From assembly GCF_026659735.1 (NCBI RefSeq), contig NZ_JANSKK010000005.1:307377-371376 (forward strand): DNA of 64,000 nt. Reading direction: 5' to 3'. This document shows positions 34,387-43,920 of the stretch, one piece after another. Below the pieces are notes generated by a model. The model did no database searches and was not told where the DNA came from. It saw only the letters and a program-made list of their open reading frames with translations. The position numbers and the translations under genes were made by a program. The first letter of the stretch is position 1; each line of letters starts with the position of its first letter. Source of the DNA: Staphylococcus pettenkoferi (lineage in GTDB: Bacteria; Bacillota; Bacilli; Staphylococcales; Staphylococcaceae).

Positions 34387-35758
34387 ATGAAAAAGAGATT
34401 TAAAATGCCGAATACTTTTGTGATTTTATTTTGTTTACTACTGATTGTTTGGCTATTAAGTTTTATTATTCCATCTGGTGAATTTGCTACAAAGGGGAGT
34501 AGTAATACAGTTATACCAGGGAGCTTTAAATATATAGATAGTGGTTTCTTAAATGTACTTGATTTATTTAAAGCAATTCCTAAAGGTCTTATAGATACTG
34601 CAGATCTTATTTTCTTAGGGAGGAGCAGTTGCAGTTATAGAAGGAGAAGGGACGTTTAATGCTGCAGTTCAAAAATTAGTTGATAAAACAAGCGGTAACA
34701 AATATCTGCTTATAATATTTATAGGTATTACTTTCGGCTTAATACATGGTTTTGGGGTTAGTGCGAATGCAGTTATTGCTTTTATTCCATTAGGAGTTAT
34801 ATTAGCTAGAAAACTTAATTTAGATGCAATTGCCGGTGTAGGGATTATATATTTTTCTTATTATGTTGGTGCTGTCTCACCTATTTTTGATCCTATTGCA
34901 TTAGGTGTAGCCCAGAAAATAGCTAAACTTCCTATCTTTTCTGGAACTGTTTTTCGAGCAATTTCTTTCTGTGTATTTATGATTTCAACTATTTCTTATT
35001 TAATTTATTACGTTCACAAAATATCTAAAGATCCCGCTAAAAGTTTAATGGGAGAAAAACGATTTTCTGAAGATGTAAATGAAGAAGAAAGTAATAAGAG
35101 AGTAGAATTTATATGGAAACACAAGATCATCATTATTCTCTTCTTTTTAACTATACTTTTATTCGTTTATGGTTCCTTGCAAAAAGGGTGGAATGTAAAT
35201 GAATTATCTGCCTTATTTATAATAGATAGTATTTTAACTGCTATCGTAGCGCGTATTAGACCTAATAATTTTATTCATACCTTTATGGATGGAGCTAAAA
35301 AAATTTTATTTGGCGCATTAATAATTGGGGTTGCTCGTTCCATAACAGTTTTAATGGAGGAAGGGAAAATTCTAGATACACTCGTGCATGGTGTGTTTAT
35401 ACCTTTAAGTCATATGCCTACAGTAATTGGTGGAGTAATGATGTTCTTGTTTAACTTAGTGTTTAATTTACTAGTTCCATCTGGAAGTGGGCAAGCAGCA
35501 GTAGTAATGCCATTAATGACACCACTCTCTGATGTTTTACACATTACGCGTCAAACGGCAGTAATAGCTTTTAAGATGGGGGATGGGATAACAAACATGA
35601 TTACACCTGTTTCAGGAACATTAATGGCCGTACTTGCGATTGGTGGTGTACCTTTTTCTAAGTGGGTACGTTTCGCATTACCTCTTGTGATTATTTGGTC
35701 AATTTTAGCTATTCTATTTGTAATAATAGCTATTTTTGTAAACTATGGACCAGCATAA
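34387..35758 (+). pseudogene. YfcC/DcuC-like transporter, frameshifted
   Basis: The N-terminal part reads in one frame from ATG 34387 (MKKRFKMPNTFVILFCLLL) to a stop at 34657. From about 34619 the homologous protein continues in the +1 frame (GGAVAVIEGEG, HGFGVSANAVIAFIPLG, YYVGAVSPIFDPIALG) to a stop at 35758. Together they would form a membrane carrier of about 457 residues with some 11-12 helices, of the YfcC family (amino acid or C4-dicarboxylate type substrates). The junction DLIFL|GGAV seems a few residues short of what I would expect, so a small deletion, not one inserted base, may be the cause. As it stands no complete transporter is made. Confidence 0.75.
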
Positions 35759-35784
35759 ATATTATCAGAGAAAGGAGAACGTAT

Positions 35785-36660
35785 ATGGAAAGTGTTATTT
35801 ATCATGAACCAAGTCTTTCGAAATTTGAGGTCTATACATTTGGTGACAACATTGGGCCTGAAATCGTCATTACAGCCGGAATACATGGTGTGGAACAAAC
35901 TGCAATTTACACAGCATATCAATTTATAGATTATTTTAAAGAGCATCCACCTAAAGGTACGGTGAAGATTATACCTATTGTAAATCAACCAGCTTATTTC
36001 AATCGCGATCGTGTTTCACCGTATGATCGAGTGGATTTAAATCGTATTTTCCCTGGAGATCCTAATGGTACTCAAACTGAACAACTCGCTAATAAAGTAT
36101 GGACAGTGACTAGAAATGCTGATTACATTATTGATTTACATTGCTGTGGAGAACATGGTTCTACCTATATCATGTCACTATATAGTGAATATGATCATCA
36201 ATATGAATTAGCGCGTAAACTTGGTGTTGAGAATGTTGTTCATACTGGTGGAGCACGAGGACAGTTATTTTTGGAGGCTTGTCATGAAGGACAACAAGCC
36301 ATGTTGATTGAAATGAAAGGTGGACAGCCAGACGGGGTGGTAGATTTACCAACTGCTAATTCGACTTTTAAAAAGCTACAAGATCTTTTTCGCTATACAA
36401 GTAATATTTCAGGTGATGCGAGTGTTGAAGATAAGCATGTACGATTTCATCACAAGATGACCACTCTGAAATCAAATCGCCACGCATTCTTTCATCCTTA
36501 TATGAGTGCTGGTACTCATTGTAAAAAAGGTGATACCCTAGGAATGTTAGGCAATGACAAAGTTCAAGCCCCATTTAATGGTTATATTGCAGCAATTAAT
36601 CGTCCACGCTATTGTTTTTCAGGCGAACGCATGGTTAGGCTAGCAGAAAATAATATGTAA
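35785..36660 (+). CDS. AstE/aspartoacylase-like M14 zinc deacylase
   Basis: A 291-residue protein of the succinylglutamate desuccinylase/aspartoacylase family, which removes acyl groups from amino acids. Zinc ligands appear in AGIHGVEQTA (His and Glu) and IIDLHCCGEHG (His). The substrate loop is VDLNRIFPGDPNGT, and LIEMKGGQPDG may hold the catalytic Glu. A C-terminal beta domain follows (GNDKVQAPFNGYI). ATG 35785 follows AAAGGAG. It lies 26 bp after the broken transporter and 12 bp before the regulator, so it belongs to one operon. The substrate is unknown. Confidence 0.78.
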   Translation: MESVIYHEPSLSKFEVYTFGDNIGPEIVITAGIHGVEQTAIYTAYQFIDYFKEHPPKGTVKIIPIVNQPAYFNRDRVSPYDRVDLNRIFPGDPNGTQTEQLANKVWTVTRNADYIIDLHCCGEHGSTYIMSLYSEYDHQYELARKLGVENVVHTGGARGQLFLEACHEGQQAMLIEMKGGQPDGVVDLPTANSTFKKLQDLFRYTSNISGDASVEDKHVRFHHKMTTLKSNRHAFFHPYMSAGTHCKKGDTLGMLGNDKVQAPFNGYIAAINRPRYCFSGERMVRLAENNM

Positions 36661-36672
36661 GGAGATTAAGTA

Positions 36673-37494
36673 ATGACGAATAACATTATAGAAAACATCG
36701 AATCAGTATTTACATCATTAACCTCAGGTAAGAAGAAAGTAGCTAACTATATTCTAAATCATTCACGAGAAGCAAGTTATTTAACTTTAGCTAAATTACA
36801 GGAAGTGACTGAAGTCAGTGAAGCTACTATTATTCGTTTTGCTTATACGATAGGCTATGGTGGTTATACTGATATGCAAAATGCGATTAGAGAATATGTC
36901 TTCGATGGTGAAAATAAAACACCTTCTGTTTCTAAAAGTACTGTTGAAACTATGGAACATGATAGAGAACTCATTCAAGAGATGGCGAATCTGTTAGATT
37001 TAAAGCGTGTAGACGATGCTGTAACAATACTACATCAGGATCGGACAACCTACGTTATAGGAAATAATACTGCATATGGTGCAGCCCACTGGTTTAGTCA
37101 TGTAATGTCGAATTATAAATCTAATGTGATCATTGTAGACCGTGATCAAGTGAATAAATATTTGATGGATGTTTCAGAAAAAGATTGCGTAGTGGCTATA
37201 TCTTTCCCTCGTTATCACAAAAATACAGTTCATTTTATTAAAAATGCTAAAAAGCAAAAGGCATATGTTATTGGAATTACGGATAGCCGACTTTCACCAA
37301 TTTATGATATATCGGATAAAATATTTTTAGCAAAAACTAATAGAGATATCAGTGGTTATAATGAAATCGCTCCAGTAATTAGTTTGTTGAATGTTATCGT
37401 CACAAGATATAGAGAACGATTTAAAGAAGAAGTAAACTCGAGAATTCAAAGTTTAGAAAAATTAAATGATAGTTCTGGTGACTTAATCGAATAA
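36673..37494 (+). CDS. MurR/RpiR family transcriptional regulator
   Basis: It has 273 residues. The N-terminal HTH_6 domain (residues about 1-77) has the recognition helix region TEVSEATIIRFAYTIGYGGY. A SIS phosphosugar-binding-type domain spans about residues 105-240 (TYVIGNNTAYGAAHWF, CVVAISFPRYHKNT). RpiR proteins often control sugar or amino-sugar genes; here the operon encodes deacylases. It probably regulates its own operon through the 18-bp palindrome at 34304, which is an inference. Confidence 0.88.
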   Translation: MTNNIIENIESVFTSLTSGKKKVANYILNHSREASYLTLAKLQEVTEVSEATIIRFAYTIGYGGYTDMQNAIREYVFDGENKTPSVSKSTVETMEHDRELIQEMANLLDLKRVDDAVTILHQDRTTYVIGNNTAYGAAHWFSHVMSNYKSNVIIVDRDQVNKYLMDVSEKDCVVAISFPRYHKNTVHFIKNAKKQKAYVIGITDSRLSPIYDISDKIFLAKTNRDISGYNEIAPVISLLNVIVTRYRERFKEEVNSRIQSLEKLNDSSGDLIE

Positions 37495-37506
37495 GGAGGA
37501 GATATA

Positions 37507-38634
37507 ATGTCTGATATCCAATCGTATATAGAGACACATATGAATGAAATTATTTGTGATATTAAACAATTAGTTCAACTTGAATCACCAACTTCAGATA
37601 AAAAAGCAGTTGATCAGGCAGGAAAATGGATTCAAAACGCTATAAAAAATTACTTAGGAATAACACCGGACGTTATTAAACAAAGTGAAACGGGAGATCA
37701 TATTACCTTTGAAATAGGACAAGGGAATGAACAAATTTTACTTAGTGGACATTTTGATACGGTTTGGAATAGTGGTGATTTAGAATTAATCGAAGAAAAC
37801 AACGTAATATATGGACCTGGTGTTATTGATATGAAGACAGGCATTGTTCAAATTCTATGGAGTTTACGTGCTTTAAGGGAGAATAATATCACCTTAGATA
37901 AGCGAGTGAAAGTATTCTTTAATGGAGATCACGAAGGTATTGCCTCACCGACATCTCGTCCATATATTGAAGAAGCGGCCCGTCATAGCAAATACGGCCT
38001 AGTGGCTGAAGCGGCGACCGGAGAACATGGTGCATTAAAAACATTTAGAAAAGGTATCTACCGATATGCTATTCAATTTCATGGTAAAAGTTCTCATGCA
38101 GGAAATGATCATGAAGAGGGTGAAAGTGCAATTTTAGAAGCAGCAATATTCACTCAAAAATTAGAAGAGTTAACAGACTATGAACAAGGGATAACAGTCA
38201 ATGTCGGGTTAATTAGTGGAGGTAAAGGTATTAATGTACGGCCAGACTATGCAGAAATCAAAGTAGATGTTCGCGTTACAGAAAATGAAAGAGGACAACA
38301 AATTGATGAACAAATAAAAAGTATTTCCTCGTCTAATGAAAAAGTTAAGATAGAAATTACGGGCGGTGAAGTTCGACCAGTTATGAAAAGAACAAAAGAA
38401 ACAGAAGTACTATTTAGTAAAGCACGAAATTACGCAAATGAATTGGGCTTTGACATTGAAGAAGTAGCTGTAGGTGGAGGTAGCGATGGTAGTTTTATTG
38501 CTGCCCAAGGTACGCCTACATTAGATGGCCTTGGTGGTGTAGGCGGAGGTCCTCACGCACGTAATGAACATATAAATACAGACTATGTATCAGAAAGAAC
38601 ATCTTTATTAGCAACGTTAATTGAAAAGTTATAA
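37507..38634 (+). CDS. M20 family carboxypeptidase-like protein (carboxypeptidase G2 type)
   Basis: A 375-residue protein built like glutamate carboxypeptidases. Zinc motifs LSGHFDTVW and GPGVIDMKTG are present, and the dimerisation domain starts near residue 180 (FHGKSSHAGNDHEEGESA). The late motif GGGPHARNEH is intact. The usual Asp-Glu-Glu is Asp-His-Glu (FNGDHEGIASPTSR), so the general-base Glu appears to be replaced by His while the zinc-binding Glu remains. Activity is therefore in doubt. AAGGAGG precedes the ATG. It is the last gene of the cluster. Confidence 0.8.
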   Translation: MSDIQSYIETHMNEIICDIKQLVQLESPTSDKKAVDQAGKWIQNAIKNYLGITPDVIKQSETGDHITFEIGQGNEQILLSGHFDTVWNSGDLELIEENNVIYGPGVIDMKTGIVQILWSLRALRENNITLDKRVKVFFNGDHEGIASPTSRPYIEEAARHSKYGLVAEAATGEHGALKTFRKGIYRYAIQFHGKSSHAGNDHEEGESAILEAAIFTQKLEELTDYEQGITVNVGLISGGKGINVRPDYAEIKVDVRVTENERGQQIDEQIKSISSSNEKVKIEITGGEVRPVMKRTKETEVLFSKARNYANELGFDIEEVAVGGGSDGSFIAAQGTPTLDGLGGVGGGPHARNEHINTDYVSERTSLLATLIEKL

Positions 38635-38691
38635 TTCCAGTAATTATTCTTTTATTAGCTATTATTATTTTAATGTAAATATTTAATTTTT

Positions 38692-38730
38692 AGTCTCCAC
38701 ATATTCTTCATAAGTGTGGAGGCTTATTTT
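38692..38730 (+). terminator. terminator of the RpiR/M20 cluster
   Basis: AGTCTCCACA pairs with TGTGGAGGCT and is followed by TATTTTA. Confidence 0.8.
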
Positions 38731-39092
38731 ACGTTCAAAACCCATAAATTTGTCGTACTATTTTTGATTTTTCACTTTTTACAAAATCCCGTTGTTACGC
38801 CTTGAAAAACAAATGAAAATGTAGAATAATACAATGTTGAATAGGTTAAATTTTTTGAGTTCGTTTTAAAATATAAAACGATAACATAACGATTGATAAC
38901 CAAATATTGTAAGTTACTTATTGACTACACGAACTGTCTAGGGTACACAACATTTAAAGCAGTCAGAGGGCGATGATTGCTTTTTTGTTATATCACTTAA
39001 TAAAGCGCTTACAATATCATTGGATGAGCACGGGGGAGCTTACACGGTGTCTCAGTATAATCGATGAAACTCACATATTGGGGGATATAGTC
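38731..39092 (+). other. 362-bp leader region of the glutamate-synthase-like gene
   Basis: TTGACT near 38920 could be a -35 box. AAAGCAGTCA and TGATTGCTTT with TTTTTT (38956-38988) form a terminator-like hairpin with no gene before it. AATAAAGCGCTTACAA at 38999-39014 is a partial cre-like site with two mismatches. The arrangement suggests a short attenuated leader. No coding frame with a ribosome binding site is seen. Confidence 0.5.
38956..38988 (+). terminator. leader terminator upstream of the glutamate-synthase-like gene
   Basis: AAAGCA/TGCTTT plus TCA/TGA form the stem, followed by six T. It lies 105 bp before the start codon at 39093. Confidence 0.55.
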
Positions 39093-40700
39093 ATGACATT
39101 TCTTACGATACTACAACTAATCATCAACGTATTAGTTGTAGGAGTTCTACTTTTCGGCATTATCACTGCCATTGCTTTCTACTTTAAAGACAAGACGCAG
39201 AAACATCACAGTGTGTTAAGAAACTATCCATTACTTGCGCGTGTCCGTTATTTCTTAGAGAAGATTGGTCCTGAGATGCGTCAATACTTGTTCTCTGAAG
39301 ATACGCAAGGGAAACCTTTCTCACGTAGCGATTATAAAAACATCGTTATCGCTGGGAAATATAATTCACGTATGTCCAGTTACGGTACGTTGTATCCATA
39401 TGAAGATGGCTTCTTTATTCAGAACGCGATGTATCCGAAACAAGAATCTGAGCTTAACGTCGATCAATCTCGTATGATTTCGACTTTTATCTATAAGATC
39501 AAGAACGAACGTCTCTTCAACCGCGATGAGAAGATTCATAAGACTGAAATTGATCCATTCTATCTCGCGGATGATGACGCGATTGTCTTAGGCAGTCATC
39601 TTCAACATCCTTTTACTATTAAAAGGCTCGTGGGTCAGTCAGGTATGAGTTACGGCGCTCTAGGTGGACGTGCGATTACAGCATTATCAATGGGACTTGG
39701 TCAAGCCGGAACTTGGATGAATACAGGTGAAGGTGGTCTATCTAAATACCATCTCGAAGGTGGCGCAGATATCATCTTCCAAATCGGACCAGGTATGTTT
39801 GGTGTTCGCAATAAAGAAGGTGACTTCGATTTAGACATGTTCTTGAAACAAGCGCGTCGTGAAAAGGTCCGTGCCTTTGAAGTGAAACTCGCTCAAGGTG
39901 CGAAGACGCGTGGTGGTCACATGGAAGGAAATAAAGTGACAGAAGAAATCGCGGAAATTCGTAATGTGGAACCTTGGAAGACGATTAACTCTCCAAACCG
40001 TTTCGCACATATCAATAATAATAAAGAGCTATTAAGTTGGGTGAAGAAACTCGAAACACACGGGCAGAAGCCAGTTGGTTTCAAGATTGTAGTAAGCCGT
40101 GTACATGAAATCGAGGCGCTCGTGAAGACGATGGTTGAAACGGATACGTACCCAAGCTTTATCACTGTCGATGGCGGTGAAGGCGGTACAGGTGCGACGT
40201 TCCAAGAATTACAAGACGGAGTCGGACTTCCACTCTTCACAGCACTGCCAATCGTTTCAGGTATGTTGGAAAAATACGGCGTGCGTGACAAAGTGAAGAT
40301 CTTCGCTTCAGGTAAACTCGTCACACCAGACAAGATTGCGATTGCGCTCGGTCTTGGCGCAGACTTAATCAATGTCGCACGTGGTATGATGATCAGTGTA
40401 GGTTGTATCATGAGTCAACAATGTCATATGAATACATGTCCTGTTGGAGTTGCGACAACGGATCCTAAACGTGAACGTGCGCTGATTGTTGATGAGAAGA
40501 AATATCGCGTGACGAACTATATTACGAGTCTTCATGAAGGTCTGTTTACGATTGCGGCTGCAGTAGGGGTTTCAAGTCCTACACAAATCACACGCGATCA
40601 CATTATATTGAAGCGTAAAGACGGTTCACTTCAAACGATTCATGACTATAAATTGAAACTTACAGAGACCGCATTGAAAGGTCAATCTGATTCTGCTTAA
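39093..40700 (+). CDS. FMN-binding glutamate synthase family protein
   Basis: It has 535 residues. One N-terminal membrane helix (about residues 5-30) anchors a GltB-like FMN TIM barrel on the cytoplasmic side. Family motifs are MSYGALGGRAITALSMGLG, NTGEGGLS, VDGGEGGTGATFQEL, and the Cys cluster CIMSQQCHMNTCPVGVATTDP that holds an iron-sulfur centre in GltB. No glutaminase domain or NADPH subunit is present, so it is not a normal glutamate synthase; the reaction is unknown. ATG 39093 follows GGGGGATAT; the longer open frame upstream lacks support. Confidence 0.88.
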   Translation: MTFLTILQLIINVLVVGVLLFGIITAIAFYFKDKTQKHHSVLRNYPLLARVRYFLEKIGPEMRQYLFSEDTQGKPFSRSDYKNIVIAGKYNSRMSSYGTLYPYEDGFFIQNAMYPKQESELNVDQSRMISTFIYKIKNERLFNRDEKIHKTEIDPFYLADDDAIVLGSHLQHPFTIKRLVGQSGMSYGALGGRAITALSMGLGQAGTWMNTGEGGLSKYHLEGGADIIFQIGPGMFGVRNKEGDFDLDMFLKQARREKVRAFEVKLAQGAKTRGGHMEGNKVTEEIAEIRNVEPWKTINSPNRFAHINNNKELLSWVKKLETHGQKPVGFKIVVSRVHEIEALVKTMVETDTYPSFITVDGGEGGTGATFQELQDGVGLPLFTALPIVSGMLEKYGVRDKVKIFASGKLVTPDKIAIALGLGADLINVARGMMISVGCIMSQQCHMNTCPVGVATTDPKRERALIVDEKKYRVTNYITSLHEGLFTIAAAVGVSSPTQITRDHIILKRKDGSLQTIHDYKLKLTETALKGQSDSA

Positions 40701-40766
40701 ATTGAAATTATAGTAGAATAATTAAGAGGAAGTTGAAATCATGCATGGCATGAAAGAAGGGATAAT

Positions 40767-41435
40767 ATGTTGTTTCAATTAGACCTCTTTCTAAGAATCT
40801 TCGTCGCAGCAGTTTGTGGTTCGGTGATGGGTGACGAACGTGCACAGCGGATGAAAGCTGCGGGTGTACGTACGCATATTCTCGTCAGTGCAGCTTCAGC
40901 ACTCTTTATCATCATTTCGAAATACAGTTTCGATGATTTGTTAGGTCAGACGAACATTGCGCTCGATCCATCACGTGTCGCTGCTCAAGTTGTCAGCGGG
41001 ATTAGCTTTATCGGTGCCGGCACGATTCTTATTCGGAACTCGAACATCAATGGCTTAACGACAGCAGCAGGATTATGGATCATGTCAGGTATTGGTATGG
41101 CGCTCGGTGCTGGCATGTACTTTATCGGTATCGTTACGACGATTCTCATAGTGATTATCCAATACTTTATGCGCGCGCGTTTTCTTCATGAGATTATTAT
41201 TCGTAAAGAGACGATTAAATTTACGATCGAAGCTTCCTATACACCTCAGTTGAAACGCGAGATTGTAGAGTTGTTGGAGTCACACGGAATCGAACGTATT
41301 TCTTTCTATATTTTTAAAATAGATCGGGATATGATTTATCTGAACGTGACAGGTAAAGTGGCAGCGAAAGGCTACGATAACAATGCGATGATTGAGAACT
41401 TAGTTAATTTAGATGATATTAAAGCTGTAGGTTAA
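40767..41435 (+). CDS. MgtC/SapB family membrane protein
   Basis: It has 222 residues with five hydrophobic helices in the first 145 residues. The MgtC signature is GDERAQRMKAAGVRTHILVS, with SFIGAGTIL and GLTTAAGLW, followed by an ACT-like C-terminal domain (TIEASYTPQLKREIVELLE). Such proteins affect Mg homeostasis, ATP synthase or stress survival; the precise role here is unknown. AGAAGGG precedes the ATG. Confidence 0.88.
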   Translation: MLFQLDLFLRIFVAAVCGSVMGDERAQRMKAAGVRTHILVSAASALFIIISKYSFDDLLGQTNIALDPSRVAAQVVSGISFIGAGTILIRNSNINGLTTAAGLWIMSGIGMALGAGMYFIGIVTTILIVIIQYFMRARFLHEIIIRKETIKFTIEASYTPQLKREIVELLESHGIERISFYIFKIDRDMIYLNVTGKVAAKGYDNNAMIENLVNLDDIKAVG

Positions 41436-41439
41436 TATA

Positions 41440-41483
41440 GAACGCTCATAGGAGTCTCAAGTTGGCTTCTGTGAGCGTTTTTT
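41440..41483 (+). terminator. terminator of the MgtC-like gene
   Basis: AACGCTCA pairs with TGAGCGTT, with an inner AGGAG/CTTCT helix, followed by TTTT. Confidence 0.85.
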
Positions 41484-41707
41484 GATGGTAAAAGGAAAGT
41501 TGGAAATAGTGTTCCGTTTGGTGGCGAAAAGGTCTGTTTAGCTCGTTTTTTCACTCTAAGCGCTTTAAAACTGAATTTATGTTACGGTCATAAAATCTTC
41601 CAGGCACGTCGGATCGTTTCTGAAATAAAATCACACTTCAGAGGGAGGAAAGGTGAAATTACTTATGTTATATTAAAATATAAGTTTGAAATATTAGGAG
41701 TTTCAAA

Positions 41708-42070
41708 GTGAAGAAAATATTTTATGTTATAGGTGTTCTCATTATTTTAGCGATAGCTTATATTGTTGCGAACTTTTTCCTCTTTGATGACTGGGCGACG
41801 CATTCGGCTGAAAAGCAATTAAATCAATATGTGAAGCATGAGGATGCTAAAAAGTTGAAGAAAGTGGCCAAAGATAATAGCACATATCACTTTTTAAAGA
41901 GCCAAAAGCATATTTCTGTAGATAAACAGGCTGATAATCAAGGAAGTGGACACATAGGTTATTATCGCGTAGAGGTGAATGGTCAACCGGCTATGTTGGA
42001 GATGGAGATTAAACATGGGTTTCTTCCTGAAATTCCAAAAATAAAATCAGTACAGTTGGATAATGAGTGA
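41708..42070 (+). CDS. small exported or membrane-anchored protein
   Basis: A 120-residue protein with one N-terminal hydrophobic helix (residues 4-28) after two Lys and no lipobox Cys. The rest is hydrophilic and Lys-rich. GTG 41708 follows TTAGGAG. I do not recognise the family. It is flanked by terminators and appears monocistronic; the 270 bp before it hold no gene. Confidence 0.7.
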   Translation: MKKIFYVIGVLIILAIAYIVANFFLFDDWATHSAEKQLNQYVKHEDAKKLKKVAKDNSTYHFLKSQKHISVDKQADNQGSGHIGYYRVEVNGQPAMLEMEIKHGFLPEIPKIKSVQLDNE

Positions 42071-42127
42071 GATTACTAGAATATAAAGTTTCCTAAATAT
42101 CAAAGAATGCTAAATCTAAATCAAATT

Positions 42128-42172
42128 AAAATGAAGACGACTTGTATAAATGTGAGTCGCCTTCATTATTTT
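42128..42172. terminator. bidirectional terminator between convergent genes
   Basis: AATGAAGACGACT pairs with AGTCGCCTTCATT; T-rich sequence follows on the plus strand (ATTTTTATC) and TTTTAATTT on the minus strand. Confidence 0.8.
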
Positions 42173-42188
42173 TATCTTAACTAGATTA

Positions 42189-43394
42189 TTAAGATTGTCG
42201 TCCAAATGCCATTATTTTATCTGCAGCGACGACATAACCTGGCTCATCATAAGGTTGATCTTCTGCTACTTTACGCACGTTAGCTTGATACTCGTCAAGA
42301 TGTTCGAGAATGTGTGTAGCTTCTCTTTTAATATCTTCAGCTGAAATCTGCGCTGTATCCATTTGGGTACCTATGTTAAGCTCTGTGATACGTTTCGCCA
42401 CAAACGGTTGGTCTGCACCTTGAGGAAAGGCGATGAATGGGACATGGTAATAAATACCTTCGTTAGCGCTATTCATGCCGCCATGAGTGAGAAAGAGATC
42501 TGCACGTTTCAACACTTCAAGCTGTGGCACGTAAGACTTCACGATAAAGTTGTCAGGAAAGTCATTCAACGCTTTTAGCACATCCGGATTGCTGATTGAC
42601 ATGAGTACCGTCGCATCGATACCGCCGAAAGCCTCGACACATTGTTCAAAGAAACGCTGATTGCTGTTAAATACTGTTCCGAGCGAAATGTAAATAAGTG
42701 GTCGTGAATTATCGATATCATGTAGGAATTCAGTATCTTGCTCGACATGACGTAGGGAAGGGCCTGCATAAATAAACTGGTCATCAGGTATGAGATCTTT
42801 ATTGGATTGGAAGCCTTTCATAACGAAAGTGATATTGAGATCAGCAGGATTCTGCATCACCACGTAGCGAGAAGGAATGTCGACGTCGTATTTCTGTTCC
42901 AAATGTTGTTTCAAGTCGTTAAAGATATCATCGGCTTTCGCAACTTCGTCGTCACTTAGGGCACGTGCCATACCTTCTAACTTCTGATCGAAAGTCGTCT
43001 TATTTTCAGCGAAAGAGGCGTAGAGTGAGATGGACGGGATGTCGAGATGTTGCGCAATGCAGTAGCCCATACTGAACATAGAGTCGTAGATGAGATAGTC
43101 GTAATGCTCACCTTGGATACCGTTCAGCACTTCAGGAATCACGACATTTCCCATGCGCATCAGACCGTTAATCACATTAAAGAGATTGTCGTTACCATAA
43201 TGTCGAAATTCAGTCATAAGCGCTTCTGTCGAAATCGGTCGAATTTCCGCACCAGTTTGTTTGAGTTTGTCAGCGAAGTTCTCAGAGGCATAGTAAACGA
43301 CATGTTCGCCTTGTTCCACGAGTCGCTGTACGACTGAAATCGTCGGGTTGATATGACCTTCTGAGCCAACATTGACCATCAAGACGCTACTCAT
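42189..43394 (-). CDS. UDP-glycosyltransferase, macrolide-glycosyltransferase (MGT) type
   Basis: A GT1-family enzyme of 401 residues. The N-terminal acceptor domain begins VLMVNVGSEGHINPTISVVQ. The C-terminal nucleotide-sugar domain has ISLGTVFNS, VPQLEVLKRADLFLTHGGMNSANEGIYYHVP and FPQGADQPFVAKRI. Relatives glycosylate macrolides, flavonoids or lipids; the acceptor here is unknown. The start follows AGGAGGAAT on the minus strand. It is probably monocistronic. Confidence 0.88.
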   Translation of the reverse strand: MSSVLMVNVGSEGHINPTISVVQRLVEQGEHVVYYASENFADKLKQTGAEIRPISTEALMTEFRHYGNDNLFNVINGLMRMGNVVIPEVLNGIQGEHYDYLIYDSMFSMGYCIAQHLDIPSISLYASFAENKTTFDQKLEGMARALSDDEVAKADDIFNDLKQHLEQKYDVDIPSRYVVMQNPADLNITFVMKGFQSNKDLIPDDQFIYAGPSLRHVEQDTEFLHDIDNSRPLIYISLGTVFNSNQRFFEQCVEAFGGIDATVLMSISNPDVLKALNDFPDNFIVKSYVPQLEVLKRADLFLTHGGMNSANEGIYYHVPFIAFPQGADQPFVAKRITELNIGTQMDTAQISAEDIKREATHILEHLDEYQANVRKVAEDQPYDEPGYVVAADKIMAFGRQS

Positions 43395-43507
43395 AGGGGA
43401 TTCCTCCTTTTATGAATTGATGCAAAGTCATTTTATCATTTTTAGCTTTTTAAAATGTAATAAAAACTATTGCTAACGCAAATTAAAGTGTTTGCCTCAA
43501 GACATAT

Positions 43508-43533
43508 AAAAAGGGATGAGAAATACATCCCAT
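43508..43533 (-). terminator. terminator of the gene at 43582
   Basis: On the minus strand GGGATG-TATTTCT-CATCCC is followed by TTTTTATATG. Confidence 0.75.
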
Positions 43534-43581
43534 CCCGTTACATATTGATTGTGTTGTTACGTGTGATCGTGTCTATTTCAT

Positions 43582-43812
43582 TTAGTCTTTCTTTAAAGCG
43601 TAAATCAAAGCGCCGATTAATCCGAATGTCGCTGCGGCAAATACGACGTTCATAATCACAAGTGTTTCAATGATGACAGAGTCTTTGCCTAAGCGTTCGA
43701 ATGCATTCTGTTGCATTTCTTGTTCAGAATTCCAATCGCCTGCGCCCTCAGCTTCTGCGCGTGACGGCTTGTCTTCAATATCTTTCGCCATACGTTCATC
43801 AATCATACTCAT
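43582..43812 (-). CDS. small membrane protein
   Basis: A 76-residue protein with an acidic soluble N-terminal half (MSMIDERMAKDIEDKPSRAE) and one C-terminal helix (about residues 50-71) ending LKKD. AAGGAGTGA precedes the first of two ATGs. The family is not recognised. Upstream on its strand is the 790-bp region with the TGCCTA repeats and the Fur-like box. Confidence 0.7.
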   Translation of the reverse strand: MSMIDERMAKDIEDKPSRAEAEGAGDWNSEQEMQQNAFERLGKDSVIIETLVIMNVVFAAATFGLIGALIYALKKD

Positions 43813-43920
43813 TCAATATCACTCCTTGTCTGTTTCATTATTTCATTTCCCGTTTGTAGTCAACTCAATCATAGGTTAGGAAAGATGGAGGCTAAGTTGT
43901 TTCACTTTTACCGTATTTGA

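Noticed and set aside
38999..39014. CcpA site before the glutamate-synthase-like gene
   Set aside because: AATAAAGCGCTTACAA lacks the TG of one half-site; too weak to call alone.
41565..41580. CcpA site before the gene at 41708
   Set aside because: Only the central AAGCGCTTT fits; the outer positions do not match the consensus.
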